Origin: an uncultured Collinsella sp.
Lineage (GTDB): Bacteria > Actinomycetota > Coriobacteriia > Coriobacteriales > Coriobacteriaceae
DNA length: 64,000 nucleotides
Reading direction: 5' to 3'
Assembly: GCA_905213265.1 (NCBI GenBank)
Contig: CAJMHR010000003.1
Coordinates: 1-64,000, forward strand
Shown: positions 1 to 9,126 of the stretch, piece by piece
Position numbering within the stretch: the first letter of the stretch is position 1
Layout of the letters: the number at the start of each line of letters is the position of its first letter
The notes under the pieces: model-generated
Seen by the model: the letters and a program-made list of their open reading frames with translations, nothing else
The model's database searches: none
Told to the model about the DNA's origin: nothing
Position numbers and translations under genes: made by a program

Positions 1-195
1 GCGCAGGGGGCGCTGACGCGGCCCTCCCTCTTACACCACAAAAATTCGCGCGATCTCCAAGCGGAAAGCGCATCCCGGAATCCCGCCTCAAACTGGGACA
101 TACTTTCCGCTTCACCTGCCGCCTCGAAAAACCTGCGCGCTCGCCATCCCAAAACTGGGTAGAAGAAAGCCAAAACGCAATCGCAGGAGGTCAAT

Positions 196-1074
196 ATGAC
201 TGCAGAAGATAAGGCAAAGAACGCCGGCAAGGTCGCGCTCGTCTTGGAGGGTGGCAGTTTTCGCGGGCAGTTTACCGCGGGCGTGCTCGACGTTCTCATG
301 GAGGCTGGCGTCGAGATTCCGGCTGTCTACGGTGTATCGGCCGGCGCCCTCAACGGCATGAACTACAAGTCGCACCAGATCGGCCGTGCCAACCGCATCA
401 ACCTGGCTTTCTGCAACGACAACCGCTTCATGGGCGCCGCATCGTTTGCGTCCACGGGCTCCATTGTGGGTTACGACTTTATCTTCAACGATGTCCAGGA
501 CCGCCTGGATCCTTTTGATAACGAGACGTTCGACGCGAGCCCCATCGAGATGTACGCCGTCGCGACGGACATGCTCTTTGGAACCGCCACGTACCTCCCG
601 GTCAAAAGCGCCGTGCTCGACCTCGACGCCGTGCGCGCATCGACCTCGTTGCCGCTGGTGACGCCGCCGGTCGAGATTGACGGGCACAAATACGTCGACG
701 GCGGCGTGGCCGATTCGGTTCCTATCGAGCATGTGCTGGAGGAGGCGGGCTTCGACCGCGCGGTTGTCATTGTCACGCAGGACCGCTCGTACGAGAAAAA
801 GCCCTACGAGTTTTTGCCGGCCGCGCGTGCGCGTTATGCCGACTACCCCTATCTGCTCGAGGCTATCGAGACGCGCCACGACCGCTATAACATCCAGCGC
901 ATGCATCTGTGGAAGTATGAGCGCGAGGGCCGCGCGTTGGTCGTCGCTCCGCAAAAGCCGGTCGAGGTCGGCCATGTCGAGCACGATTCGGCAAAGCTTT
1001 TGGACCTGTATATCCAGGGCCGTCAGGAGGCAAAGCGCCTGCTCGCGGAAATCCAAGAGTTCGTTGAGCGCTAA
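196..1074 (+). CDS. patatin-like phospholipase family protein
   Basis: A 292-residue patatin-fold serine lipid hydrolase. The sequence shows the three family signatures in order: oxyanion-hole glycine loop GGSFRG (about residues 19-24), nucleophile elbow GVSAG (about 47-51), and the DGG catalytic aspartate motif (about 168-170). No signal peptide or membrane segment is visible, so it is probably cytosolic. The start is fixed by AGGAGG seven bases before the ATG. Bacterial relatives are thought to hydrolyse acyl esters of phospholipids or glycerides; the substrate here cannot be told. It stands alone, followed by about 190 bases of intergenic DNA carrying the promoter of the next operon. Family assignment is firm, physiological role is not. 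Confidence 0.9.
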   Translation: MTAEDKAKNAGKVALVLEGGSFRGQFTAGVLDVLMEAGVEIPAVYGVSAGALNGMNYKSHQIGRANRINLAFCNDNRFMGAASFASTGSIVGYDFIFNDVQDRLDPFDNETFDASPIEMYAVATDMLFGTATYLPVKSAVLDLDAVRASTSLPLVTPPVEIDGHKYVDGGVADSVPIEHVLEEAGFDRAVVIVTQDRSYEKKPYEFLPAARARYADYPYLLEAIETRHDRYNIQRMHLWKYEREGRALVVAPQKPVEVGHVEHDSAKLLDLYIQGRQEAKRLLAEIQEFVER

Positions 1075-1173
1075 CGACGGCGAACCCTCAAAAAATGACA
1101 ACAGCTAAAGAGCTGGAAAATCACGGCTCGTGGACGACATGTGCAGAAACTCTGGTCGGAGCCAAAATACCTG

Positions 1174-1201
1174 TTGACTCGTACGGCGAGCGGGGTAATA
1201 T
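1174..1201 (+). promoter_or_regulatory. candidate sigma-70 promoter of rplM-rpsI
   Basis: TTGACT at 1174-1179 and TAATAT at 1196-1201 are separated by 16 bases and lie about 65 bases upstream of the rplM start. Spacing and sequence fit a housekeeping promoter. The leader between it and the GGAGG ribosome binding site could hold ribosomal-protein autoregulation, but no fold is obvious. Confidence 0.55.
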
Positions 1202-1267
1202 GGACGGGTTACTTGCAGAGCCCCGTGAATCTCTGTAACAACACGTACTGTACATGGAGGAGTCTAA

Positions 1268-1711
1268 GTGATTTCGAAATCGACTCACTACGCCAAGCAG
1301 GGCGAGGTCCAGCGTAACTGGGTTCTCGTCGACGCCGATGGTGCTGTCCTGGGCCGTCTTGCCACCCAGATCGCAATGATCCTGCGCGGTAAGAACAAGC
1401 CTCAGTTCACGCCCAACAGCGACTGCGGCGACTTCGTTGTCGTCATCAACGCCGATAAGGTCCAGCTTACCGGTAACAAGGCCGACACGAAGACCTATTA
1501 TCGCCACAGCGGCTACAACGGCGGCCTCAAGGCTGAGAGCTTCCGCCAGGCTATGGAGAAGCACCCGGAGAAGGTCATCGAGCGCGCCGTCCGCGGCATG
1601 CTGCCCAAGACCACCCTCGGCCGTGCCCAGATGACCAAGCTTAAGGTCTACGCTGGTGCCGAGCATCCGCATGCTGCCCAGAACCCCACGAAGATTGAGC
1701 TGGAGGCTTAA
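1268..1711 (+). CDS. rplM: 50S ribosomal protein L13
   Basis: Full-length L13 (147 residues), a large-subunit protein that binds 23S rRNA early in assembly. Visible family features include the N-terminal WVLVDADGAVLGRLAT segment, the YYRHSGYNGG stretch and the C-terminal YAGAEHPHAAQ region. The start is a GTG with GGAGG eight bases upstream. It is co-transcribed with rpsI, whose ATG follows after two bases, the conserved bacterial L13-S9 pair. Nothing unusual is seen. Confidence 0.98.
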   Translation: MISKSTHYAKQGEVQRNWVLVDADGAVLGRLATQIAMILRGKNKPQFTPNSDCGDFVVVINADKVQLTGNKADTKTYYRHSGYNGGLKAESFRQAMEKHPEKVIERAVRGMLPKTTLGRAQMTKLKVYAGAEHPHAAQNPTKIELEA

Positions 1712-1713
1712 AG

Positions 1714-2109
<396 letters not shown>

Positions 2110-2141
2110 GGTTTTATCTCCTTTCGAGATACAATGTACAA

Positions 2142-2183
2142 GCGGGGCCTGCCGATTCCTCGGCGGGTCCCGCTTTTCTTTTT
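2142..2183 (+). terminator. rho-independent terminator after rpsI
   Basis: A GC-rich hairpin of about 14 bp (GCGGGGCCTGCCGA paired with TCGGCGGGTCCCGC around a TTCC loop) is followed directly by TTTTCTTTTT. It ends the rplM-rpsI transcript. Confidence 0.9.
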
Positions 2184-2232
2184 CGACTAGGGTGGGCGGT
2201 TGCATATCGCCTGCTAGGGAAGGAGCGATCCT

Positions 2233-3570
2233 ATGCCCCAGAACATCTTCGGTACCGACGGCGTCCGTGGCGTCGCCAACGCCGATCTTTCGTGCGACCT
2301 CGCGTTTCGTCTGGGCCGCGCGGCGACCAAGTTCCTTGGTCCGGACATCTGCATCGGCCGTGACACGCGCCTTTCGGGCACCATGCTCGAGAGTGCTCTG
2401 ACCGCCGGCATCATGGCCGAGGGCGGCCGTCCGCACTGCTGCGGCGTTATCCCCACGCCTGCCGTGGCGCTGCTCACCGTTCAGAACGAGCTCGACGGCG
2501 GCATTGTCATCTCCGCTTCGCATAATCCGCCGGAGTTTAACGGCATCAAGTTCTTTAGCCGCAAGGGCATGAAGCTTCCCGATGCTGTCGAGGAAGAGAT
2601 CAGCGCCTGGGTCATGTCCGAGGAAGCCATGGCTGCCGACACGCTGCCGACTGGCGCCGGCGTGGGCCACATCATCAAGATGAAGGACGCCCGCAAGGCA
2701 TACGTCGACCACGCCATCGATACGCTTGATGGCCTGAGGCTCGACGGCCTGGTCGTTGCCGTCGACTGCGGCCACGGTGCTTCCTGCCAGACCACGCCCG
2801 CCGCGCTGCAGCGCCTGGGTGCCACGGTCCACGCCATCAACACCGATTACTGCGGCACCGACATCAACGTCGAGTGCGGCTCCACTCACCTCGAGCCCCT
2901 GCGCGAGCTCGTGCTGCGCACCCATGCTGACATCGGTCTGGCCCACGACGGCGACGCCGACCGCGTACTGTTCGTGGACAGCGAGGGCAATGAGATTGAC
3001 GGTGACTACATCCTGGCTATCTGCGGTTCTGACCTCGCCGCTCGCGGCAAGCTCGCCAACTCCGAGATCGTCTCGACCGTCATGTGCAACCTGGGCTTCT
3101 CCATCGCTATGAAGGAGCAGGGCTTCGAGATGGTCCAGACCGCCGTGGGCGACCGCTATGTTCTGGAGCGCATGCTCGCGGACGGCGCCGTCATCGGCGG
3201 CGAACAGTCCGGTCACATCATCTTCCTGGAGCACAACACCACCGGCGACGGCTTGGTGACGGCCCTGCAGCTTCTGGCCGTGCTCAAGCGCACCGGCCGC
3301 ACCCTCACCGATCTTGCCGGCATCATGAAGAAGTACCCGCAGGTACTCGTCAACGTGCATTCTGACAACAAGGCTGGTCTGGACGATTGCCAGCCCATTT
3401 GGGACGCCGTCGCTGCTGCCGAGAAGGAGCTTGACGGCCGCGGCCGCATTCTGGTGCGCCCGAGCGGTACCGAGCCGCTGGTCCGCGTGATGGCCGAGGC
3501 CGAGACGCACGAGCTGACCCAGCGCGTTGTCGACGACATCGTCGAGGTTGTCAAGCGCGAACTTCCCTAA
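2233..3570 (+). CDS. glmM: phosphoglucosamine mutase
   Basis: A 445-residue alpha-D-phosphohexomutase that interconverts glucosamine-6-phosphate and glucosamine-1-phosphate, supplying UDP-GlcNAc for peptidoglycan. It begins with the GlmM signature FGTDGVRGVAN. The phosphoserine loop VISASHNPPEFNG (about residues 95-107), the metal-binding DGDADR motif (about 240-245), the sugar-binding GGEQSGH motif and the phosphate-binding RPSGTEPLVRVMAE loop are all intact. Length matches the family. AAGGAG lies ten bases upstream. With the nearby EIIA and nagB genes it forms an amino-sugar group, though each may have its own promoter. Confidence 0.97.
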   Translation: MPQNIFGTDGVRGVANADLSCDLAFRLGRAATKFLGPDICIGRDTRLSGTMLESALTAGIMAEGGRPHCCGVIPTPAVALLTVQNELDGGIVISASHNPPEFNGIKFFSRKGMKLPDAVEEEISAWVMSEEAMAADTLPTGAGVGHIIKMKDARKAYVDHAIDTLDGLRLDGLVVAVDCGHGASCQTTPAALQRLGATVHAINTDYCGTDINVECGSTHLEPLRELVLRTHADIGLAHDGDADRVLFVDSEGNEIDGDYILAICGSDLAARGKLANSEIVSTVMCNLGFSIAMKEQGFEMVQTAVGDRYVLERMLADGAVIGGEQSGHIIFLEHNTTGDGLVTALQLLAVLKRTGRTLTDLAGIMKKYPQVLVNVHSDNKAGLDDCQPIWDAVAAAEKELDGRGRILVRPSGTEPLVRVMAEAETHELTQRVVDDIVEVVKRELP

Positions 3571-3641
3571 TGGTCAAAAACCGGTGCCAAGTGGTAAACT
3601 GTTAAGGTTATTTTGATTGATTGGTATGCCCGAGGGGGAGC

Positions 3642-4139
3642 ATGTTCACTAAAGTCCTAAGGTCTTTTGGTATGCGTGGTCGAGTCCTTACGCTGGATGC
3701 TCCCATCTCGGGCGACGTCATTCCGCTCTCCGAGGTAAACGATCAGACGTTTTCCACCGGCCTTTTGGGCCAGGGCGTGGCGATTCAGCCCACCGGAACG
3801 CGTGTGATTGCACCGGCTGACGCCAAGGTCGAGGCCATTTTTCCCACGGGACACGCTGTTGCGCTTAACACGGTCGATGGTCTGGACGTGCTCATCCACG
3901 TTGGTTTGGACACTGTTCAGCTCGAGGGCAAGCACTTTACCGTACATGCGCAAGTGGGTGACATCGTCCATAAGGGCGATGTACTCATTGAGTTCGATCG
4001 CGAGGCAATTGCTGCCGAGGGCTACGATGTGACGGTTCCCATCTTGGTGTGCAACTCCGTTGAGTTCTCGAGCATCAAGGGCTCCGTTGGTGTGCATGTC
4101 GAAGAGATGGATCAGCTCATCGTTGCTCGCGAGCGCTAG
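3642..4139 (+). CDS. PTS glucose-type EIIA domain protein
   Basis: A single-domain EIIA of the glucose/Crr family (165 residues) that passes phosphate from HPr to a sugar permease. The active-site histidine lies in VLIHVGLDTV (about residue 84), and the partner histidine region GKHFTVHAQVGD follows. The chosen ATG has GAGGGGGAG just upstream; an ATG seven codons earlier lacks this. Sitting between glmM and nagB it may serve an amino-sugar permease, or act as a free-standing regulatory EIIA. No EIIB or EIIC gene is in the window. Confidence 0.88.
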   Translation: MFTKVLRSFGMRGRVLTLDAPISGDVIPLSEVNDQTFSTGLLGQGVAIQPTGTRVIAPADAKVEAIFPTGHAVALNTVDGLDVLIHVGLDTVQLEGKHFTVHAQVGDIVHKGDVLIEFDREAIAAEGYDVTVPILVCNSVEFSSIKGSVGVHVEEMDQLIVARER

Positions 4140-4410
4140 CAAGTGCACGTGGCCATTAGCCTACAATTCAAACACGTTTACGGAGGGCGCCCTTGAAAGA
4201 GGACGCCCTCCGTGGCAAGATGGGAAACGTCCGAGGCTAAACAGCTTCGGGTCACCGTGGACGGGCAGGGGCCTCGACGCGGCTAGACACGAGACACATA
4301 CATTACGCGACCTCGCCCTGGTGGCCGCACACGTTGGTTGCGGCCGACGCGGGCCGCGGGCAAGTGCTTGTAAGGGAGCCTTGCCTCTCTTGTACGAGAA
4401 AGGACGCGTA
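4140..4410 (+). other. structured, GC-rich intergenic leader upstream of nagB, unclassified
   Basis: These 271 bases hold no credible gene. A TACAAT -10-like box lies at about 4163-4168. Several strong hairpins follow: CGGAGGGCG paired with CGCCCTCCG around an inner CCTT-GAAA-GAGG stem (about 4181-4212), and GGCCGCA paired with TGCGGCC (about 4322-4344). It reads like a structured 5' leader or small RNA. I could not match it to glmS ribozyme, T-box, cobalamin, RNase P, SRP or tmRNA landmarks. The nagB ribosome binding site (AAAGGA) lies at its end. Confidence 0.35.
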
Positions 4411-5139
4411 ATGAAGATCATTAAAGCTAAAGACTACGAGGATATGAGCCGCAAGGCCGCTAATATCATCTCGGCGCAGGTTATCCTCAAGCCCGACTGT
4501 GTGCTGGGCCTTGCCACCGGCTCCACCCCGATCGGTGCCTACAAGCAGCTCGCTGCTTGGTACAAGAAGGGTGACGTCGACTTTGCCGAGGTCAGCACCT
4601 ATAACCTGGACGAGTATCGCGGCCTTTCGCACGACGATCCCCAGAGCTATCACTACTTCATGCGTGAGAACTTCTTCGATCACATCAACATCGACCTGAA
4701 CAACACGCATGTGCCCGACGGTTCCAACCCCGACGCCGCCGCTGCCTGCTCTGAGTACGACAAGATCGTCGCCGACGCCGGTTACCCGGATCTGCAGCTG
4801 CTCGGCATCGGCAACAACGGCCACATCGGCTTCAACGAGCCCGATGACCACTTCTCCAAGGGTACGCACTGCGTCGACCTCACCGAGAGCACCATTCAGG
4901 CCAACAGCCGCCTGTTCGACAGCATCGACGATGTTCCCCGTCAGGCCTACACCATGGGTACCCAGACCATCATGTATGCCCGCATGATCCTGGTCGTCGC
5001 CAACGGCGAGGCCAAGGCTCAGGCCGTGCATGACATGTGCTATGGCCCGGTTACGCCCGAGTGCCCGGCTTCGATCCTGCAGCTGCACACCAACTGCGTT
5101 GTCGTTGCCGACGAGGCCGCCCTTTCGCTTTGCGAGTAG
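4411..5139 (+). CDS. nagB: glucosamine-6-phosphate deaminase
   Basis: A 242-residue NagB that converts glucosamine-6-phosphate to fructose-6-phosphate and ammonia, the catabolic branch opposite to glmM. Family signatures are GLATGSTPIGAY (about residues 32-43), the catalytic NLDEYRGL segment, and GIGNNGHIGFNEP, which carries the active-site His and Glu. The reading frame is open upstream, but ATG at 4411 is preceded by AAAGGA and matches the usual NagB N-terminus (MKII-A-YE-MS). A terminator follows. Confidence 0.96.
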   Translation: MKIIKAKDYEDMSRKAANIISAQVILKPDCVLGLATGSTPIGAYKQLAAWYKKGDVDFAEVSTYNLDEYRGLSHDDPQSYHYFMRENFFDHINIDLNNTHVPDGSNPDAAAACSEYDKIVADAGYPDLQLLGIGNNGHIGFNEPDDHFSKGTHCVDLTESTIQANSRLFDSIDDVPRQAYTMGTQTIMYARMILVVANGEAKAQAVHDMCYGPVTPECPASILQLHTNCVVVADEAALSLCE

Positions 5140-5172
5140 CGCGAATCCTGCAGCTCGACATAGCCTTGCCTG

Positions 5173-5199
5173 AGGCCTCCGCTTTGCGGGGGCCTTTTT
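5173..5199 (+). terminator. rho-independent terminator after nagB
   Basis: GGCCTCCGC pairs with GCGGGGGCC around a short TTTG loop and is followed by TTTTTG. Confidence 0.85.
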
Positions 5200-5587
5200 G
5201 CTATCCCTTTTTGCCCACTTGACCAAAAACTTGCCGCAAGCTTGACGAATGCCGGATGTCCAACAGCTTGATTCATTCTATACCAGATTCTATGCAAAAA
5301 TGCCACTAGAAGGTCGTAGACGGTAGCGGGTGCTAGGCGAGTTGAATGACATGGCTTAACCTTGTTCATCTGCGTTACACTGCCGCTTAGATGGGACAAG
5401 CTGACAAGCTCATTTACCTGCTTAAAGACCGATTAGTCGGGGGATTAATAACAATCGGCCCTCGCTGTACAAAAACTTGCCGCTTGCGTACCAAAAGACA
5501 ACCTAAAACACAAGGTCGCTCTATTCATAGCGCGGCTTGTATGGTCTTGCGGCTACAGTGTCCATACGGTCGAGTTGAGGAGCGGGC
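5200..5587. other. intergenic region upstream of the SARP regulator
   Basis: No gene or RNA is recognised in these 388 bases. The 14-base string CAAAAACTTGCCGC occurs twice in the same orientation (near 5224 and 5469), a possible binding-site pair for the regulator gene that follows. The ribosome binding site GAGGAG precedes the ATG at 5588. Confidence 0.4.
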
Positions 5588-8587
5588 ATGGTAAACGATT
5601 TGAGCAGTATAGACGAGCTCGAGCTGATGCCGCTGGGCGGAGGCTATATGGTGCGACGCGAACGCTTGATGAATGAGCTTATCGCCAAGGGCAGAAAGGC
5701 CGGCATCGTGGTTCTTTATGCGCCCGATGGGTTTGGGAAGACCTCGGTGCTGCTGCAGTACACCCATGAGGTTAAATGCGACCCGACGCGAGGCCCCGTG
5801 CGGATTATCGAGGCCGATCGCGCCATTGGGCGTGAGGTGTTTATGCAGCTCGAGGTGGTTACCGAAGAACTCAAAGACAAGCCGCACTCCCTTATCGCGA
5901 TTGATAATGTGCCAAACCTCGATCAGCACGATACCGAAGACCTTATCGACAGGATTCGCGGCCTGCGCGCTATGGGGGTAGGGGTCTTTATCTCCTGCCG
6001 TCCTTCAAATCGTCAGCTGATTCATGGGCTGGGCGATTCGGTTAAGATCAATGCGCAGATGCTCAAGGTGCATGCCTATGAGTATTCGGCGTGGGCATCG
6101 GCGTTTTCGATCAGCACATCGCTCGATTTTTATCAGCTCACGCAGGGCGTGCCCGAGCTCGTTTCGGCATTGCAGACGGGTCCGTATGGCCAAGGCGACG
6201 TAGCCGGCCTGCTCGAAAACGAGATTGTCAACGTATATGGCGCGGCACTTGTCGATCTGGCTTCGCTCGACAATAATGCGCTGTTTTGCGTGGCATGTCT
6301 CATGATTTTGATGGGCGAGGGCAATATCGCAGAACTCGAGGCCTGTGGGGTGAGGCTGTCGATGGTCGACCAGTCCTACTTTGTACGCGACTACCCGATC
6401 TTTGGCTTGGATCCCGCCGAGCGGAGTTTTACGTGTCTGGGCACGGAGGATAACGGACGCTTGCGCTTGCGTAAGTTGGTGGCCGAGGTTCGCCCCGAAC
6501 TTGTTCCGAGAGCGGCCCGGATTTTGCTTAAGGCGGGCCGATGCGATGCGGCGATGGGCCTGGCGGACGCCTTTTTGGACCGTGAAGCGGTCCTTGAACT
6601 TGCTGGGCAGTATGGAGTCGATCTTGCTCTGACCGGGCACGGTGCCGATATCTGCCGAGCGGCGCTGGGCACGATCGATGCCGACGATCCGGCTCCAGAG
6701 CCAACGCCTGCCGAAGCGCTTGGCGTATATCTGGCAGCGGTCAGCGTGTCCAATACAAAGCTCGCTCGCTATATGGCATCGGTTATCGAGCGCGGGGGCG
6801 AACGGGCGGCCTGCGAAATAGACCCTGTTTCATGGAGGGTGGCCCAGACACTGACGGCTGTTTGCTATGGGGACAACGGACTTGGGCTTCCTACGAACCT
6901 GGCCGTGCCAGAAATCGAGACGTCCCATACCGCACTCGATATGTTGTCTGCGCATATCGAGATCAAGCGCTGCCTGACCGAACGGGGAGATGACGGCGGC
7001 GTTCTACAGCAGCTCAAAACGAGCAAGGCCTATGACTGCGAGCTCGACATCGCGGGGATTATTATACGGGCCGATAGTATGCTGGTGGAGCTCTTTGACG
7101 GGTCGTTTGCGGGAACCGACGAGCGCGACGACGAGATGACAGTGGTGCGGGAGGCGCTCGACGTACGTGGGCTTAAGGCGATGGCTATCTGGGTGCGCAT
7201 GGTGTTGGCGGCACGGCGGCTCCTTTCCGGCTTGCCGGTAACCGACGACGCGGCGTTCAACGAGCTCGATCGTTTTGCCGTGCGCATGCGCGACAACCAT
7301 ATTCAGCTGTTTGGCCTGTTGCTAGAAGGCTGGCAGTCGCTGGCAGAGGGACGACCGGTTAATGCAAAGTTCCGTGCGGTCCAAGTGCTCAAACTTGCCG
7401 AGGAGTCGATTGCGTACATGCGCGATAACGCATTGCTGCTGGAGCGCGCGGCATATCTGCGTAACACTTCGATGGTTTCGGTACGCGAGGAAGCGGAGTT
7501 GCTCGATATAAGCCAGACGCAGGTTGGTGGAGCGGAGGCCTGGATGGTGGCGCTGCATTTGGCCTGTGCGGGCCGAGACAGCGACCTTGCGGCCTGGATG
7601 TCCATGAATCGCGCGGGGGTTCTAGAGCCATCGTATCGGCTCTTTGCGCGCCTTGCCATGCATTGTCTGGGCGAGCCGGCGGGCAGGATACGCAAGAAGC
7701 TTCCCGTGCGCGAGCTGTCGCGGTACTCGCTGCGCGACGATTTGGAAGGAGAGGGCGAGCGCCTGTTCCAGGCCGGCGAGGTTGAAGCCGTTGATACCAT
7801 CGACCATATCGAGATTCGCATGTTTGGTGCGTTTCGCGCCGAGCGCGATGGGTTTCCCATCACGGACAAAATGTGGCGTCGCAAGAAGGCGGCGACGCTT
7901 GCCGAGCGGCTTGCGCTGGGCATGGATGCGCTCGTCGATCGTGAGACGCTGGCCATGGAGCTGTGGCCCCATGCCGAGTTTAATAGCGCCCGCAACAACC
8001 TGTACTCGACGATATCGCGCTTGCGGTCGGCTTTGGGACCGACGCCGGATGGCAAGTCGTGCGTGCTCATCCAAAATGAATGCATTGGGCTCAACGGCGA
8101 CTACGTCAAGACCGATGTACGGCTGTTTGATCAGATAAGCCGCGAGGTTTTGGGAAATCGGACGGGTGCGCGCGGGCCCCATTTAGTTGAGCTGTGCCTT
8201 AAGATTGAGCAGCTTTATGCCGGACCGCTGTATGTTCCCAATGGCTGTAATCCCACCTACTTTTTGCGTATGCGACGCATTATGCAGTCAAAGTACATCG
8301 ATTGCATGATTAAGGGAGCAAATGCCGCTCTAGAAGAAAACGATCTGCAGTCGGCGATTTGGCTGGCGGAGTCGGGGCTTCGGCAGGAAACGGCGCGCGA
8401 GGATATGGTGCGCTGCGCCATGCGCGTCTACAGTGCGGCGGGGCGGCGGCGCGATATTGTCGAGCTGTACAGCGGGCATATGCACCATCTGAGGGAGCAG
8501 GTCAATGGCGTGCCCGAGCCCGAGACGCGGCGTCTATACGAGCGCTTGGTGGAGGGACGGCTCAATCGCGTGCTTGTCGAGCGATAA
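5588..8587 (+). CDS. STAND-type ATPase with C-terminal SARP/BTAD DNA-binding domain
   Basis: A 999-residue regulator. The N-terminus has a MalT/LuxR-like P-loop NTPase with Walker A APDGFGKTS (about residues 45-53) and a Walker B-like LIAIDN (about 101-106). A long helical, probably TPR-like middle follows. From about residue 740 there is an OmpR/SARP-type winged helix (IRMFGAF... KAATLAERLAL...) and then a bacterial transcriptional activator domain to the end. This order is the reverse of LuxR-type MalT proteins, which carry a C-terminal HTH of another class. No membrane segment is seen. It is monocistronic, with long intergenic DNA upstream, so its targets cannot be inferred from context. 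Confidence 0.82.
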   Translation: MVNDLSSIDELELMPLGGGYMVRRERLMNELIAKGRKAGIVVLYAPDGFGKTSVLLQYTHEVKCDPTRGPVRIIEADRAIGREVFMQLEVVTEELKDKPHSLIAIDNVPNLDQHDTEDLIDRIRGLRAMGVGVFISCRPSNRQLIHGLGDSVKINAQMLKVHAYEYSAWASAFSISTSLDFYQLTQGVPELVSALQTGPYGQGDVAGLLENEIVNVYGAALVDLASLDNNALFCVACLMILMGEGNIAELEACGVRLSMVDQSYFVRDYPIFGLDPAERSFTCLGTEDNGRLRLRKLVAEVRPELVPRAARILLKAGRCDAAMGLADAFLDREAVLELAGQYGVDLALTGHGADICRAALGTIDADDPAPEPTPAEALGVYLAAVSVSNTKLARYMASVIERGGERAACEIDPVSWRVAQTLTAVCYGDNGLGLPTNLAVPEIETSHTALDMLSAHIEIKRCLTERGDDGGVLQQLKTSKAYDCELDIAGIIIRADSMLVELFDGSFAGTDERDDEMTVVREALDVRGLKAMAIWVRMVLAARRLLSGLPVTDDAAFNELDRFAVRMRDNHIQLFGLLLEGWQSLAEGRPVNAKFRAVQVLKLAEESIAYMRDNALLLERAAYLRNTSMVSVREEAELLDISQTQVGGAEAWMVALHLACAGRDSDLAAWMSMNRAGVLEPSYRLFARLAMHCLGEPAGRIRKKLPVRELSRYSLRDDLEGEGERLFQAGEVEAVDTIDHIEIRMFGAFRAERDGFPITDKMWRRKKAATLAERLALGMDALVDRETLAMELWPHAEFNSARNNLYSTISRLRSALGPTPDGKSCVLIQNECIGLNGDYVKTDVRLFDQISREVLGNRTGARGPHLVELCLKIEQLYAGPLYVPNGCNPTYFLRMRRIMQSKYIDCMIKGANAALEENDLQSAIWLAESGLRQETAREDMVRCAMRVYSAAGRRRDIVELYSGHMHHLREQVNGVPEPETRRLYERLVEGRLNRVLVER

Positions 8588-8618
8588 AAAACGGGCGCCC
8601 GAATCAATCGGACGCCCG
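8585..8618 (-). terminator. rho-independent terminator of yhbY
   Basis: CGGGCGTCCGA and TCGGGCGCCCG (minus strand) form an 11-bp stem with one internal mismatch. It is followed on the minus strand by TTTTTT, overlapping the end of the opposing regulator gene, and probably ends yhbY transcription. Confidence 0.75.
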
Positions 8619-8645
8619 CAGACTACTCGGTATGGCCAGTCAGTT

Positions 8646-8945
8646 TTAGACGAGCTTGATCTTCTCGATGTCCTTGCGCGAGGACTCGCGATACAGCGAG
8701 AACTTGCGGCCGATGACCTGGACGACCTCGGCGTGGCAACGCTCGGCGAGCTCCTCGGCGGCTTCGCGGGCGGAAAGGCTGGAGCCATCGAGCACGGAGC
8801 ACTTAACGAGCTCGTGCTTCTCCAGGTAGGCGACCGTCTGCTCGACGGTGCCCTCGTTGACATCGGACTTGCCGATGATGATGGCGGGGTTGAGGTGATG
8901 GGCCATGCTGCGAAGCTGCTTGACCTGGGCTCCTGTCAGTGCCAT
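8646..8945 (-). CDS. yhbY: YhbY family RNA-binding (CRM domain) protein
   Basis: A 99-residue single CRM-domain protein of the YhbY type, associated in other bacteria with pre-50S ribosomal particles. Signatures are LRSMAHHLNPAIIIGKSDVN with the IGK-GV-like loop, the LVKCSVLDGS strand, and the C-terminal VVQVIGRKFSLYRES, which carries the GxxxxLYR motif. Length is typical. It is transcribed convergently with the SARP regulator and ends at a hairpin terminator. Confidence 0.92.
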   Translation of the reverse strand: MALTGAQVKQLRSMAHHLNPAIIIGKSDVNEGTVEQTVAYLEKHELVKCSVLDGSSLSAREAAEELAERCHAEVVQVIGRKFSLYRESSRKDIEKIKLV

Positions 8946-9126
8946 GGGTTCTCGCTTTCTATGTATGGGGCGCCCCGCGACGGGGCCTTAATCTACGTGA
9001 GCTGTCCCACGATAGCGCAGGAACGGCGCGGTGTGGACCGCGTTTGCCCAGTTCAAAAAGAATGCGGATGCCGAGTGAGTGGGCGGTGCGGGCTGCAAGC
9101 GGGTAGGCGGCGCGGGTGCAATTGGG

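Noticed and set aside
4140..4410. glmS ribozyme, RNase P RNA or tmRNA in the nagB leader
   Set aside because: The conserved core strings of these RNAs were not found; kept only as an unclassified structured leader.
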